A stretch of 33,123 bases of DNA, from the NCBI GenBank assembly GCA_016932235.1, contig JAFGDF010000313.1, positions 1 to 33,123 on the forward strand. The letters are read 5' to 3'. A program made the translations under genes and the position numbers. This document shows, one piece after another, positions 15,598-23,637 of the stretch. Positions within the stretch are counted from its first letter, which is position 1, and each line of letters begins with the position of its first letter. Below the pieces are notes generated by a model, which worked only from the letters and a program-made list of their open reading frames with translations, did not search any database and was not told the DNA's origin. The DNA comes from Deltaproteobacteria bacterium (lineage in GTDB: Bacteria > Desulfobacterota > DSM-4660 > Desulfatiglandales > HGW-15).

Positions 15598-16524
15598 TTA
15601 CTTTTTATCCTGCAGAAACCTGTCGGCTTCCAGCGCGGCTTTACACCCGGTTCCGGCGGCGACAACAGCCTGGCGAAATAAGGGATCCCTGACATCACCG
15701 GCTGCGAAGACCCCTTCGACGCTGGTCTTGGCTCCCTCATGGCAGATTATATAGCCGTTTTCATCAAGGTCTATCTGTCCTTCGAAGATCGCGGTCGCGG
15801 GAGTATTTCCGATTCCCATGAAAACGCCGTCGGCATGCATTTCAGTCAATTCTCCTGCCTTGACATTTTTCAGGATAACTTTTTCAACTCCTTTTCCTTG
15901 AGAGCCCTTAATCTCCTGTAAAACCGAATCCCAGATAATATTTATTTTCTCATTGTTAAACAGCCTGTCCTGCAGGTATTTTTGAGCTCTGAGCTCATTT
16001 CGCCTGTGGACGATATGTATCTCCTTTCCGAATCTTGTGAGGTGCAAGGCTTCCTCAGCGGCAGTATCGCCTCCTCCTATCACAAAAATAATACCGTCCC
16101 TGAAGAAAAAACCGTCACAGGTAGCGCATGCGGATACTCCTTTGCCCTTGAATGCGTGTACTGAAGGCAGATCAAGGTATCTGGCAAGCGCGCCGGTTGA
16201 TATAATCACTGTTTCAGCCTGAAATTCCCGATCTTCAGCCGTTATCCTGAACGGATATACCTTGAAATCGACAGCTGTGACATTCTTCATTAAAAAATCG
16301 GTGTTGAATTTTTGTGCCTGTGTTTTCATGTTACCCACCAGTTCGGGTCCTGAAATCCCATTTGGGAAACCGGGATAATTCTCCACTTCATTTGTTATCA
16401 TTAACTGGCCGCCGGAAGGGATCCCTTCTATTACCAGTGGACTATACCCTGCCCGGGAACAGTATATGGCAGCGGTCAAGCCGGCCGGTCCTGAGCCGAT
16501 TATAACGATATCTCTCTTCTCCAC
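15598..16524 (-). CDS. trxB: Thioredoxin reductase
   Basis: 308 residues, a low-molecular-weight flavoprotein reductase. The FAD site IIGSGPAGLTAAIY is at 8-21, the redox pair CATC at 133-136 (ACATCDGFF), the NADPH motif VIGGGDTAAEEAL follows, and the second FAD segment GVFAAGDVRDP is near the C-terminus. It uses NAD(P)H to reduce the TrxA encoded directly downstream. The start is GTG at 16524, supported by a strong AAGGAGG site spaced seven bases away. A promoter is predicted at 16568-16596, divergent from selB. Confidence 0.96.
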   Translation of the reverse strand: MEKRDIVIIGSGPAGLTAAIYCSRAGYSPLVIEGIPSGGQLMITNEVENYPGFPNGISGPELVGNMKTQAQKFNTDFLMKNVTAVDFKVYPFRITAEDREFQAETVIISTGALARYLDLPSVHAFKGKGVSACATCDGFFFRDGIIFVIGGGDTAAEEALHLTRFGKEIHIVHRRNELRAQKYLQDRLFNNEKINIIWDSVLQEIKGSQGKGVEKVILKNVKAGELTEMHADGVFMGIGNTPATAIFEGQIDLDENGYIICHEGAKTSVEGVFAAGDVRDPLFRQAVVAAGTGCKAALEADRFLQDKK

Positions 16525-16567
16525 AATTTCCTCCTTAAAATTTACCTGTGTAATTATTTTAAATCGT

Positions 16568-16596
16568 TATATACATTAATTTATCACTCACAACAA
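16568..16596 (-). promoter_or_regulatory. Predicted promoter for trxB
   Basis: On the minus strand TTGTTG (16596 to 16591), a 17-bp spacer, TATATA (16573 to 16568). It lies in the AT-rich divergent region between trxB and selB. Confidence 0.5.
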
Positions 16597-16655
16597 CTTT
16601 TATTATATCGAATAATCTGGTATCGTTCAGATGATCTTAGAAAAACAGTTACTCA

Positions 16656-16684
16656 TTGACAGCAGTGATTATTACATCTATTTA
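16656..16684 (+). promoter_or_regulatory. Predicted promoter for the selB operon
   Basis: TTGACA at 16656-16661, 17-bp spacer, TATTTA at 16679-16684, 35 bp before the selB ATG. The -35 is perfect and the -10 acceptable. Confidence 0.55.
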
Positions 16685-16719
16685 TTTGTCATAAAAATCA
16701 TTTTTGGGCTTAATCAGAC

Positions 16720-18624
16720 ATGAAACAGATAATTCTCGGAACTGCAGGACATATTGACCATGGTAAGACTTCTCTTATCAAGGCCCTGACAGGGATAGAT
16801 ACAGACAGGCTGAAAGAGGAAAAGGCAAGGGGTATTACCATTGAACTGGGATTTGCGCATCTTAAATTACCAAGCGGGGAGGTTATCGGTATTATAGATG
16901 TGCCGGGACATGAGAAGTTTGTTAAAAATATGGTCGCCGGCGCCACAGGTATCGACCTTGTCGCGCTTATTATTGCGGCGGACGAAGGCGTAATGCCCCA
17001 GACCAGAGAGCACCTGGAAATTTGCCAGCTTCTGAAAATCAAGCATGGACTTGTTGTTCTAACCAAAAAAGATATGGTTGATAATGAATGGCTTGACCTT
17101 GTAAAGGAAGATATTTCGGAGTTTCTTTCAGGGAGTTTTCTGGAAGATGCCCCGGTAATCACGGTATCCTCGGTTACAGGTGATGGTCTCGATAACCTTT
17201 TAAGTGAGTTGGACAGGCTGATTCGGATAATTCCGGAGAGGGAACAGGGGAACTTTTTTCGTCTTCCGATTGACCGCATCTTCACCATGAAAGGATTTGG
17301 AACAGTGGTGACAGGCACCGCCGTCTCCGGAGACATAATGGTCGGTGATGAGGTGACTGTTTATCCAACGGGGATCCCATCAAAGATAAGGGGGATACAG
17401 GTCCATGGACAGGAAATGGAAAAGGTCAGGGCAGGTTTAAGGACAGCGATCAACCTTCAGGGCGTGGAAAAGGTGAATATTCAGAGGGGAGATGTGCTAG
17501 CCGCGAGGGATTCTCTCATGAGATCTTTTATGATTGATGCTGTCTTGGATTTGCTTTCCACCTCACCGCGAAAGCTGAAAAACAGGGCAAAAGTCCGTTT
17601 TCATTCAGGCACATCGGAAATAATTTCCACTCTCATACTCCTTGACAGGGAGGAACTGAATCCAGGAGAAAGCTGTTTTGCGCAGATCAGGCTTGATCAG
17701 CCAACGGTTTTGTTACAGGGAGATCGCTATATACTCCGGAGTTATTCCCCTGTACGCACCATTGGTGGGGGGATTGTGCTCAATGCTTTGCCCGGGAAAA
17801 AGAAACGCTTCTCAAAGGATGTTCTGGCGGAGCTGAAGATCCTGATGGATGCGGAACTGGAAAAAAGGGTTGAACAGTTTATCTTTATGGGGAGGTTCAG
17901 GGGTGCTGAGAACAAGAAACTTCAATTTTTAGCCAATACTTCAGGGAAGGAACTGGACGGCGTACTGAAAGGGCTGCTGGCAAAGAAGGTTGTTTATCAA
18001 TATAATAAGGAGAATGGTTCTATTATTCATAGTCATTTTCTTCAGAAGGCAATTGAGGAGATCACTGCCATACTGGGTGAATACCATGAAAGATTTCCGT
18101 TAAAGATCGGGCTTCAAAAGGAGGAACTCAGATCCAGAAGCATTCGGGCGAATGAACAGAAGCTCTTTAACTATATCATCAACAGGTTAATAAGGGATTC
18201 GGTGATTATTCAGGAAAAAGAGCTCCTGAGGTTAAAATCCCATAGGGTGATGCTGGCCCGTGATCAGGAGAAGACCAGGGATCTGATAGAGGAGATATAT
18301 CTCAAGGGCGGTCTCCAGCCGCCGTATTTCAAAGAACTCAGGGATAAATTCCCGGATGGCGCCGTTGATGATGTCCTCCAGGTTATGGTTAAAAACGGCA
18401 TTTTGCATAAAATTAAGGAGGATCTATATTTTCATAATCAACATATTGATGTCCTTGAAGGACGGTTGACGGCCTATCTAAAAGAAAATGACGAGATAAC
18501 AACACCCCAGTTCAAGGAAATGACAGGAACATCCCGTAAATATACTATCCCTTTGCTGGAATATTTTGATCGTTCAGGTGTTACCGTCAGAGTGGGGGAT
18601 AACAGATTGTTGAGGAAAAAATGA
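16720..18624 (+). CDS. selB: Selenocysteine-specific elongation factor SelB
   Basis: 634 residues. The GTPase domain starts at the N-terminus with [13 protein letters not shown] (7-19), [32 protein letters not shown] (60-71) and LTKKD; EF-Tu-like beta-barrel domains II and III follow. The C-terminal half is a string of winged-helix modules that bind the SECIS hairpin of the mRNA. SelB delivers Sec-tRNA to UGA codons, so this organism should make selenoproteins. selA, selD and tRNA-Sec are not in this window. A promoter is predicted just upstream. The stop overlaps the next ATG (ATGA), coupling it to the XdhC-family gene. Confidence 0.96.
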   Translation: MKQIILGTAGHIDHGKTSLIKALTGIDTDRLKEEKARGITIELGFAHLKLPSGEVIGIIDVPGHEKFVKNMVAGATGIDLVALIIAADEGVMPQTREHLEICQLLKIKHGLVVLTKKDMVDNEWLDLVKEDISEFLSGSFLEDAPVITVSSVTGDGLDNLLSELDRLIRIIPEREQGNFFRLPIDRIFTMKGFGTVVTGTAVSGDIMVGDEVTVYPTGIPSKIRGIQVHGQEMEKVRAGLRTAINLQGVEKVNIQRGDVLAARDSLMRSFMIDAVLDLLSTSPRKLKNRAKVRFHSGTSEIISTLILLDREELNPGESCFAQIRLDQPTVLLQGDRYILRSYSPVRTIGGGIVLNALPGKKKRFSKDVLAELKILMDAELEKRVEQFIFMGRFRGAENKKLQFLANTSGKELDGVLKGLLAKKVVYQYNKENGSIIHSHFLQKAIEEITAILGEYHERFPLKIGLQKEELRSRSIRANEQKLFNYIINRLIRDSVIIQEKELLRLKSHRVMLARDQEKTRDLIEEIYLKGGLQPPYFKELRDKFPDGAVDDVLQVMVKNGILHKIKEDLYFHNQHIDVLEGRLTAYLKENDEITTPQFKEMTGTSRKYTIPLLEYFDRSGVTVRVGDNRLLRKK

Positions 18625-19688
18625 AGGCTATCTATTCAAAGATCGAGGAGCTTTTTGAGAAAAATCAATTTGCCGTGCTTGCAACTCTCATATCAACATC
18701 AGGCTATTCGCCCAGAGAAGCGGGAGCAAAAATGCTTATCATGGAAGACGGCTCGACCTTGGGGAGCATTGGAGGCGGAAATCTTGAATATCAGTTGCTA
18801 CAGGAGGCGAAAAAGGTCTTTTCAGAAGGTGGGCCATTGATATTTACCTATTCTCCCGAGGAAACGGATGGCGGAGAGATAGAAATGCATTGCGGCGGGA
18901 GCGCGATTCTGTTTCTGGAGCCGGTTTCCCCCGATAATTTTTATCATATCCAGATTTTTAAGAAGATTGATGATCTGATCAGAAGGGGAGGATCGGGGAT
19001 ACTGGTTACGGCTGTAAATGCGGATCAATGGAAGGCGGGGAGTATTCCAAAGATGTTTATGGGTTCAAATGGAGAGAAGATCGGATCTATCCTGGGAATA
19101 GAGGAGCTTGAGGATTCACTTTTTTCACGGATGGACCGGTTTATCCATCAGGCAGGACCTGAAACCCTGATATGCCGTGATGCTGAATCGAATCAACTGG
19201 ATCTTTTTATCGAGCCGATCGTCTCGGATCCGGTGCTCTTTATCTTCGGGGGAGGTCATGTGTCATCTCATATAATCCCAATTGTCAGACGTGTGGGATT
19301 CAAAGTTATTGTCATAGATGACCGGCCCGAGATAGCTGAGCCGGCAAACTTCCCTGATGCTGAGGAGATATACTGCTATCCTTACGAAGGCGTGATGGAT
19401 AGATTCGATATCAATGAATCATCATACATTGTAATTGTCACCAGGGGGCATTCTCATGATAAGACCGTTCTGGCGCAGGCCCTTGGGACTGGCGCCGGAT
19501 ATATAGGTATGATCGGGAGTAAGAGAAAAATAAGGATTATATATGATAAACTCGTAGAAGAAGGTTTTACCGCTGAAGATCTCGAAAGAATTCATTCACC
19601 GATCGGGATTGAAATAGGGGCTGAAACACCGGAAGAGATTGCCATAAGTATCGTGGCTGAATTGATAAAGGTGAGGGCAGGAATATGA
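18621..19688 (+). CDS. XdhC/CoxI-family molybdenum-hydroxylase maturation protein
   Basis: 355 residues. The N-terminal XdhC_CoxI domain carries TLISTSGYSPREAGAKMLI, GSIGGGNLE (48-56) and EMHCGG (C91). The C-terminal Rossmann domain has LFIFGGGHVSSHI, VIDDRPEIA and GYIGMIGSKRK. XdhC proteins hold the molybdenum cofactor and help sulfurate and insert it into xanthine-dehydrogenase-type enzymes; a related group belongs to selenium-dependent molybdenum hydroxylase loci. Coupling to selB by ATGA on one side and to the LUD gene by ATGA on the other makes a selenium connection attractive but unproven. No hydroxylase subunit gene is present here. Confidence 0.88.
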   Translation: MKAIYSKIEELFEKNQFAVLATLISTSGYSPREAGAKMLIMEDGSTLGSIGGGNLEYQLLQEAKKVFSEGGPLIFTYSPEETDGGEIEMHCGGSAILFLEPVSPDNFYHIQIFKKIDDLIRRGGSGILVTAVNADQWKAGSIPKMFMGSNGEKIGSILGIEELEDSLFSRMDRFIHQAGPETLICRDAESNQLDLFIEPIVSDPVLFIFGGGHVSSHIIPIVRRVGFKVIVIDDRPEIAEPANFPDAEEIYCYPYEGVMDRFDINESSYIVIVTRGHSHDKTVLAQALGTGAGYIGMIGSKRKIRIIYDKLVEEGFTAEDLERIHSPIGIEIGAETPEEIAISIVAELIKVRAGI

Positions 19689-20350
19689 GGATCAAAGGGA
19701 CATTGTCGGATAATACATATCAAAGATGGTACTTGGAAAGGCTCGGTGAAAGAAGTGTAAAGGCGTTGCGGAATCATGATTTCGACGCACACTTCTTCCC
19801 TTCCGCAAAGGACGCAGTAGATTTTATCATTAAGTCAGTCTCAGCCTATCAATCATTCGGTTTTGGAGGATCCGTGACAACAAGGACCCTGGGGCTCGTG
19901 GAAAAGCTTGGGGCCATCGGTAAAACCGTTTTTGACCATTGGAAAGAGGATCTAAGCGGAGAAGAGGACCTGGAACTCCGGCTTGAACAGGGGAGATGCG
20001 ACTGCTTTATGTGCAGCGCGAACGCAATTTCCGCAACGGGTGAGATAATCAATATTGATGGCGCGGGGAACAGGACCAATGCCATGACCTTTGGCACACG
20101 GAAGGTGATCATTGTCGCCGGGATGAACAAGGTTGTATCCGATCTGGATTCCGCCTTGAAGAGGGCGATGGAAGTAGCTGCTCCCATCAGGGCAAAAAGC
20201 CTTGGCATGGAGACTCCATGCGCGGAAACGGGCAGATGCAGCAACTGCAGTTCACCCATGAGAATCTGCAGGATTACAACAATCCTGCATCGCAGGCCCA
20301 TAATGACGGATATCACCGTAGTATTGATCAACGAGACGCTCGGATATTAA
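19685..20350 (+). CDS. LUD-domain protein (DUF162, LutC-like)
   Basis: 221 residues of the LUD/DUF162 family: FGFGGSVTTRTLGLVEKLG, CDCFMCSANAISATGEIINI, NIDGAGNRTNAM and the C-terminal cysteine group CAETGRCSNCSS. Members include LutC of the lactate-utilisation complex, but short stand-alone forms like this one with Cys-rich ends are common in anaerobes and uncharacterised. The cysteines CDCFMC and CAETGRCSNC may bind metal; that is inference. It overlaps the XdhC-family gene by 4 bp, so it is co-translated with it. It converges on the macro-domain gene; the 84 bp between them contain only a small GCTGC/GCAGC hairpin. Confidence 0.85.
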   Translation: MRIKGTLSDNTYQRWYLERLGERSVKALRNHDFDAHFFPSAKDAVDFIIKSVSAYQSFGFGGSVTTRTLGLVEKLGAIGKTVFDHWKEDLSGEEDLELRLEQGRCDCFMCSANAISATGEIINIDGAGNRTNAMTFGTRKVIIVAGMNKVVSDLDSALKRAMEVAAPIRAKSLGMETPCAETGRCSNCSSPMRICRITTILHRRPIMTDITVVLINETLGY

Positions 20351-20434
20351 ACAGCAGTATTTTTTAAAGACGGTGAATAGATTATATTCCGGCTCATATT
20401 TATAATGCTGCCGATGCAGCGGGCCTCACAAGAC

Positions 20435-20956
20435 TCAGTTTTTAAAGATCTTGCCGTATATTTCATTATATACCCGAAGCGCTTCCTTCCCGAAACATAC
20501 GAATATGCATTTTTCAGGCTCCTTATTTTCTTCAAGGAATTTCCTGGTTTCATTCATGGCGATATTTGTGGCTCTTTCCAGGGGAAACCTGTAAACACCC
20601 GTGCTTATAGAGGGAAATGCAATGCTCTTTGCACCCAGTTCTTTCGCTTTCTTGAGGCTGTTCCTGTAACAGTTTGCTAGAAGATTGTCTTCATTCTTTT
20701 TGCCGCCTGTCCAGACAGGCCCCACCGTATGTATAACCCATCTGGCAGGCAGCCTGTATCCTTTGCTGGATTTTGCCTCACCTGTCGGGCATCCGCCGAG
20801 AGTCCTCGTCTCTTCCAGAAGCTCAGGTCCCGCTGCCCTGTGTATGGCCCCGTCCACACCTCCTCCTCCCAGAAGTGATGTATTGGCCGCGTTAACAATG
20901 GCATCCACATGCTGTTTTGTGATATCGCCTTCGACAATCTCTATTCTGTTTTTCAT
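20435..20956 (-). CDS. Macro-domain O-acetyl-ADP-ribose deacetylase
   Basis: 173 residues with the macro-domain ligand signature: [49 protein letters not shown] and [14 protein letters not shown]. This is the MacroD/YmdB type that removes acetyl from O-acetyl-ADP-ribose or mono-ADP-ribose from proteins. The start chosen is the ATG at 20956, with AAGGA upstream; an earlier in-frame start at 21010 would add a hydrophobic 18 residues not found in the family. No partner such as a sirtuin or ADP-ribosyltransferase is adjacent. Confidence 0.92.
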   Translation of the reverse strand: MKNRIEIVEGDITKQHVDAIVNAANTSLLGGGGVDGAIHRAAGPELLEETRTLGGCPTGEAKSSKGYRLPARWVIHTVGPVWTGGKKNEDNLLANCYRNSLKKAKELGAKSIAFPSISTGVYRFPLERATNIAMNETRKFLEENKEPEKCIFVCFGKEALRVYNEIYGKIFKN

Positions 20957-21048
20957 GACAGGGATCCTTCTCAAAAAAAATTGAATGAAAAATTTTAACT
21001 CAAATATCATTCCAGTATCAAGTAGAACTTAGTTCTCTTCGCTCACGA

Positions 21049-21084
21049 TTGGAATAATGGAACAGTGGAATGATGGAATATTGG
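21049..21084 (+). repeat. Left TGGAAT-type repeat tract flanking the four-helix-bundle gene
   Basis: Degenerate repeats of TGGAAT separated by a few bases (TTGGAATAATGGAA, AGTGGAATGATGGAAT, ATTGG). A matching tract occurs in inverted orientation at 21771-21801 on the other side of the gene. Confidence 0.6.
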
Positions 21085-21136
21085 ATTTCTATTTCAACTT
21101 GTTGAAAAATAGCATAATCCATGAGATAAACCAATC

Positions 21137-21553
21137 ATGGAACGAAAAAATATCAATAGAGGATTTAAAAAACTCAGGGTTTGGCAAGATGCTGTTTCCC
21201 TTTACATCTTGTCGTGTAAAATATTTTCCAATTTCCCTTTTGGACTCAAAAAAGTCGCCGCTAATAGTATTGACGCCGCCCATAGCATTTCGAGAAACAT
21301 TTCAGAAGGTTATTGTCGGCGCAGTCTAAAAGAGTATTTAAATCATCTGAATTTTGCCCTTGGTTCCTGCGGAGACTTTCACTCCTGTTATGCGGGCTTC
21401 AAACAGGCTGGTCAAATTTCCGATAATGACTACGAGAAATTAGATATCATCCACTATAAAGTTGAAAATGAACTGCTCAAGTTGATTGAATCTCTTCAGA
21501 GAAAGCAAAAAGATAAAGATGAGGTTTGGGAAGATAGCTTCCAAACCAAATAA
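21137..21553 (+). CDS. Four-helix-bundle protein (23S rRNA intervening-sequence protein family)
   Basis: 138 residues, almost wholly helical: FKKLRVWQDAVSLYILSCKI, ANSIDAAHSISRNISEGYCR, EYLNHLNFALGSCGDFHSCY and a charged C-terminal helix. This matches the S23/IVP four-helix-bundle family, first seen inside intervening sequences of 23S rRNA but found widely on chromosomes as single genes of unknown function. No rRNA is nearby. The gene is bracketed by TGGAAT-type repeat tracts in inverted orientation (21049-21084 and 21771-21801), suggesting that it moves or moved as a unit. No strong ribosome site is seen. It is AT-rich compared with the core genes. Confidence 0.85.
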   Translation: MERKNINRGFKKLRVWQDAVSLYILSCKIFSNFPFGLKKVAANSIDAAHSISRNISEGYCRRSLKEYLNHLNFALGSCGDFHSCYAGFKQAGQISDNDYEKLDIIHYKVENELLKLIESLQRKQKDKDEVWEDSFQTK

Positions 21554-21770
21554 AGCGTATGCTCATCCTGCTCCTCCTCTCAGTTATCATATTGCGCCCA
21601 TTCTTTGCTGTGCACCAGTCTCAATTTGTGGTCCAATACAAGCGATGGGGAAAACAGTATCTATCACAAGCTCTTGTTGCCCTAGAAAGTATAAGAATAT
21701 TCATGGAGAAATAGTCGGAATTGCCCCCGGGACCGTTAATCGGGACATAGAAGTTATGCGTTTTTAAACA
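21554..21770. other. Unexplained stretch inside the repeat-flanked unit
   Basis: About 215 bp between the four-helix-bundle stop and the right repeat tract. A 93-codon plus-strand frame (from 21486) runs through it, and a minus-strand frame also stays open for about 50 codons. Neither resembles a family I know and neither has a ribosome site. It may be a degraded coding fragment or the non-coding tail of the unit. Confidence 0.35.
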
Positions 21771-21801
21771 TTATTCCACTATTCCAACATTCCATTAATC
21801 C
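21771..21801 (-). repeat. Right TGGAAT-type repeat tract (inverted)
   Basis: The plus strand reads TTATTCCACTATTCCAACA then TTCCATTAATCCA, that is TGGAAT-type repeats on the minus strand, mirroring the tract at 21049-21084. Confidence 0.6.
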
Positions 21802-21910
21802 ATATGAGCGACAGATAAACAAGATGCAATATGCATTATTTATAATTCCAGCCGGTTATGGGATTTCCTGGACATTAATCCATTAATGAGCAATAGACCA
21901 TATTAAATGC

Positions 21911-21938
21911 TTGACTATCATTAATAAATTATTATATT
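21911..21938 (+). promoter_or_regulatory. Predicted promoter of the DUF134 gene
   Basis: TTGACT at 21911-21916, 16-bp spacer, TATATT at 21933-21938. It is followed immediately by a palindrome where transcription would start. Confidence 0.6.
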
Positions 21939-21939
21939 A

Positions 21940-21953
21940 TGAGCGTAAGCTCA
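21940..21953. promoter_or_regulatory. Palindromic operator TGAGC-N4-GCTCA
   Basis: TGAGCGTAAGCTCA is a perfect 5-bp inverted repeat with a 4-bp centre, directly after the predicted -10 box and 16 bp before the chosen start of the DUF134 gene. A regulator bound here would block transcription. The obvious candidate is the DUF134 protein itself, by autoregulation; this is inference. Confidence 0.5.
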
Positions 21954-21968
21954 AAAACGGAGAATGAT

Positions 21969-22304
21969 ATGCCAAGACCAAGAAAAACAAGGTTTGTTCA
22001 GGGCCGTCCTATAGTTAATGTCTTTATTCCTGATCGAATCCCGCCATGGGGAAGGGAAGAAACTGTGCTGACCGTGGAGGGTCTTGAGGCGTTAAGGCTC
22101 AGCGATTTTCAGGGTATGGATCATGATTCGGCGGCCAAGATGATGAATGTTTCACGGCAGACCTTTGGAAGAATCTTGGCTGAGGCACGACGAATTGTCG
22201 CGGAGGTCCTCGTTATGGGGAAAATACTCAGAATAGAGGGCGGCAATTTTGAGATGCCCCCCTGGGGCAGGCGGCACCGCCGGGGTCGGGGCGGTGAGTT
22301 TTAA
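21969..22304 (+). CDS. DUF134-family predicted DNA-binding regulator
   Basis: 111 residues. It begins MPRPRKTRFVQGRPIVNVF as in other DUF134 proteins, and the central TVEGLEALRLSDFQGMDHDS and AAKMMNVSRQTFGRILAEAR form a sigma-region-4-like helix-turn-helix. The C-terminus is basic (WGRRHRRGRGG). The start at 21969 is chosen because GGAG lies seven bases before it and the upstream ATG at 21939 falls within the promoter-operator and adds non-family residues. DUF134 genes typically sit beside DUF5320 and NifX/NifB-like iron-molybdenum cofactor proteins; here the DUF5320 gene follows 32 bp downstream, but no NifX-like gene does. Confidence 0.88.
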   Translation: MPRPRKTRFVQGRPIVNVFIPDRIPPWGREETVLTVEGLEALRLSDFQGMDHDSAAKMMNVSRQTFGRILAEARRIVAEVLVMGKILRIEGGNFEMPPWGRRHRRGRGGEF

Positions 22305-22336
22305 CCGGATCTTATAGAGGAAAGGAGGTGTTTATC

Positions 22337-22690
22337 ATGCCAGGTTTTGACAGAACAGGTCCATCGGGCGCAGGACCTATGACCGGAGGAGCTCGGGGTT
22401 TTTGCAATCCTTCCACAAGGGCTTACGCAGGTACCGGATACGGATATGGTCTGGGTCGCGGTTTCAGAGGAGGCTTTGGACGAGGCTTCAGAGGTTTCAG
22501 AGGTTATTGGCGAGGCTATGGGCAGGAAGCTTATCCATATCCTGCCGGGCGATATGTGCCTGATTACGGTTTCCCTTACGGGAGACAGTATGGAATGAAA
22601 CCGGAGGATGAGGCCCGCATGCTGAGAAATGATCTGGATGCCATAAAGAAAAGGCTTGAAGATCTCGAGTCATCATCTGTGGAATCATAA
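22337..22690 (+). CDS. DUF5320 glycine/arginine/tyrosine-rich protein
   Basis: 117 residues. The N-terminus MPGFDRTGPSGAGPMTGGARG is the DUF5320 hallmark. The middle is low-complexity with Gly-Arg-Phe-Tyr repeats (GYGLGRGFRGGFGRGFRGFRG), and the end is a short coiled coil (EARMLRNDLDAIKKRLEDLE). A strong AAAGGAGGTG site sets the ATG at 22337 as start rather than the in-frame GTG at 22328. Function unknown; it accompanies DUF134 regulators in anaerobes and is expected to share the promoter at 21911. The hairpin at 22708-22768 may end the transcript. Confidence 0.85.
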   Translation: MPGFDRTGPSGAGPMTGGARGFCNPSTRAYAGTGYGYGLGRGFRGGFGRGFRGFRGYWRGYGQEAYPYPAGRYVPDYGFPYGRQYGMKPEDEARMLRNDLDAIKKRLEDLESSSVES

Positions 22691-22707
22691 TGATCAGCAA
22701 TATGATG

Positions 22708-22768
22708 AGATCCCGGGTTTATAATCTGATAACTGTATGATATTACTGTCACATTAAACCCGGGATCT
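22708..22768. terminator. Long hairpin between convergent genes
   Basis: AGATCCCGGGTTTA at 22708-22721 is the exact reverse complement of 22755-22768, with a 33-nt loop. It lies between the convergent DUF5320 and HD-domain genes, where a bidirectional terminator is expected. There is no U-run on either side, so it may instead be a small palindromic repeat. Confidence 0.5.
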
Positions 22769-22824
22769 TCGCCGTTCAAATAAGGCCCCCCATACCGTGA
22801 TCCTGAGACCACAGGGTGGTATTT

Positions 22825-23637
22825 TCATGCATCGTGGAGGCGCGGAGGGCCATGAGTGTTTTGTTCAAGATATGCGGAGGCCCGATTATAGACCTCCATT
22901 ACCAGGTCTGATCTCAGGGAAATTGTATCCAGGATTTTTTCAAGATATCTTCTTTCCCGGACAATCTGGAATGACCTGGGGAAGTTCATATCATAGACCC
23001 ACCCGATCTGCAGCAGCTTAAAATCATTCAGTGTTTTGAGTTTAGACATCTGTGCCGTTTTCCCGCGCAACAGGACAGAGCATACAGAATCTGTGACTTT
23101 ATCGATATCCGGGAGACCCAGTTCAATCGACGGATTCCGGTCAGGGCCTCCGTTTTGATAATAGTCCGTGACCACACGCAATATGTCTATTTTATCAGCA
23201 TCCCTCAGCAGCTTCATGAAAAAAAGAGCCCGATCATCTTCTCCCTCGGGCAGGGCGGCACGGTTATGGTATTCAACTGCCCGAAGTATGATATTTGCCA
23301 TGTCCGGCTCAAGGTCCTGCAGTACATGATGGCCCTCTATGACTTTCACGCCGAGGGCGGCATGATCTTCCGACCTGTAATCCGAAAATGTGCGATATCT
23401 TTCGAATTGTTCGAACCGGCCGATATCGTGCAATAAGGCGGATACTTCAGCGAGGCAGAGATCTTCAGAGGATAGATTCAAGGTTCTTCCTATATCAAGG
23501 ATAGCTTCACATACACGCAGCGTATGCTCCGCTTTCAGGTCCATATTTTTCTGGATAAAGGGATCATCGGAATAGAAGCCCTTAACATATGCTTCAAACC
23601 AGTTTTTAAGACGGCGAATTACGAATTGCGGATTCAT
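22825..23637 (-). CDS. HD-domain predicted phosphohydrolase
   Basis: 270 residues. Metal-binding residues of the HD domain are visible: H38 (AEHTLRV), the HD pair H70-D71 (ALLHDIGRFEQF) and D146 (LLRDADKIDIL), with further His in GHHVL and EYHNRAAL. This fits nucleotide or (p)ppGpp-type phosphohydrolases, but the substrate is not evident. The gene is co-translated with hisF (ATGA overlap, 4 bp), which points to shared expression rather than necessarily shared function. No other domain is fused. Confidence 0.82.
   Translation of the reverse strand: MNPQFVIRRLKNWFEAYVKGFYSDDPFIQKNMDLKAEHTLRVCEAILDIGRTLNLSSEDLCLAEVSALLHDIGRFEQFERYRTFSDYRSEDHAALGVKVIEGHHVLQDLEPDMANIILRAVEYHNRAALPEGEDDRALFFMKLLRDADKIDILRVVTDYYQNGGPDRNPSIELGLPDIDKVTDSVCSVLLRGKTAQMSKLKTLNDFKLLQIGWVYDMNFPRSFQIVRERRYLEKILDTISLRSDLVMEVYNRASAYLEQNTHGPPRLHDA

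Noticed and set aside
21486..21767. 93-codon plus-strand ORF after the four-helix-bundle gene
   Set aside because: It begins inside that gene in another frame with no ribosome site and no recognisable domain; it is reported only as an unexplained stretch.
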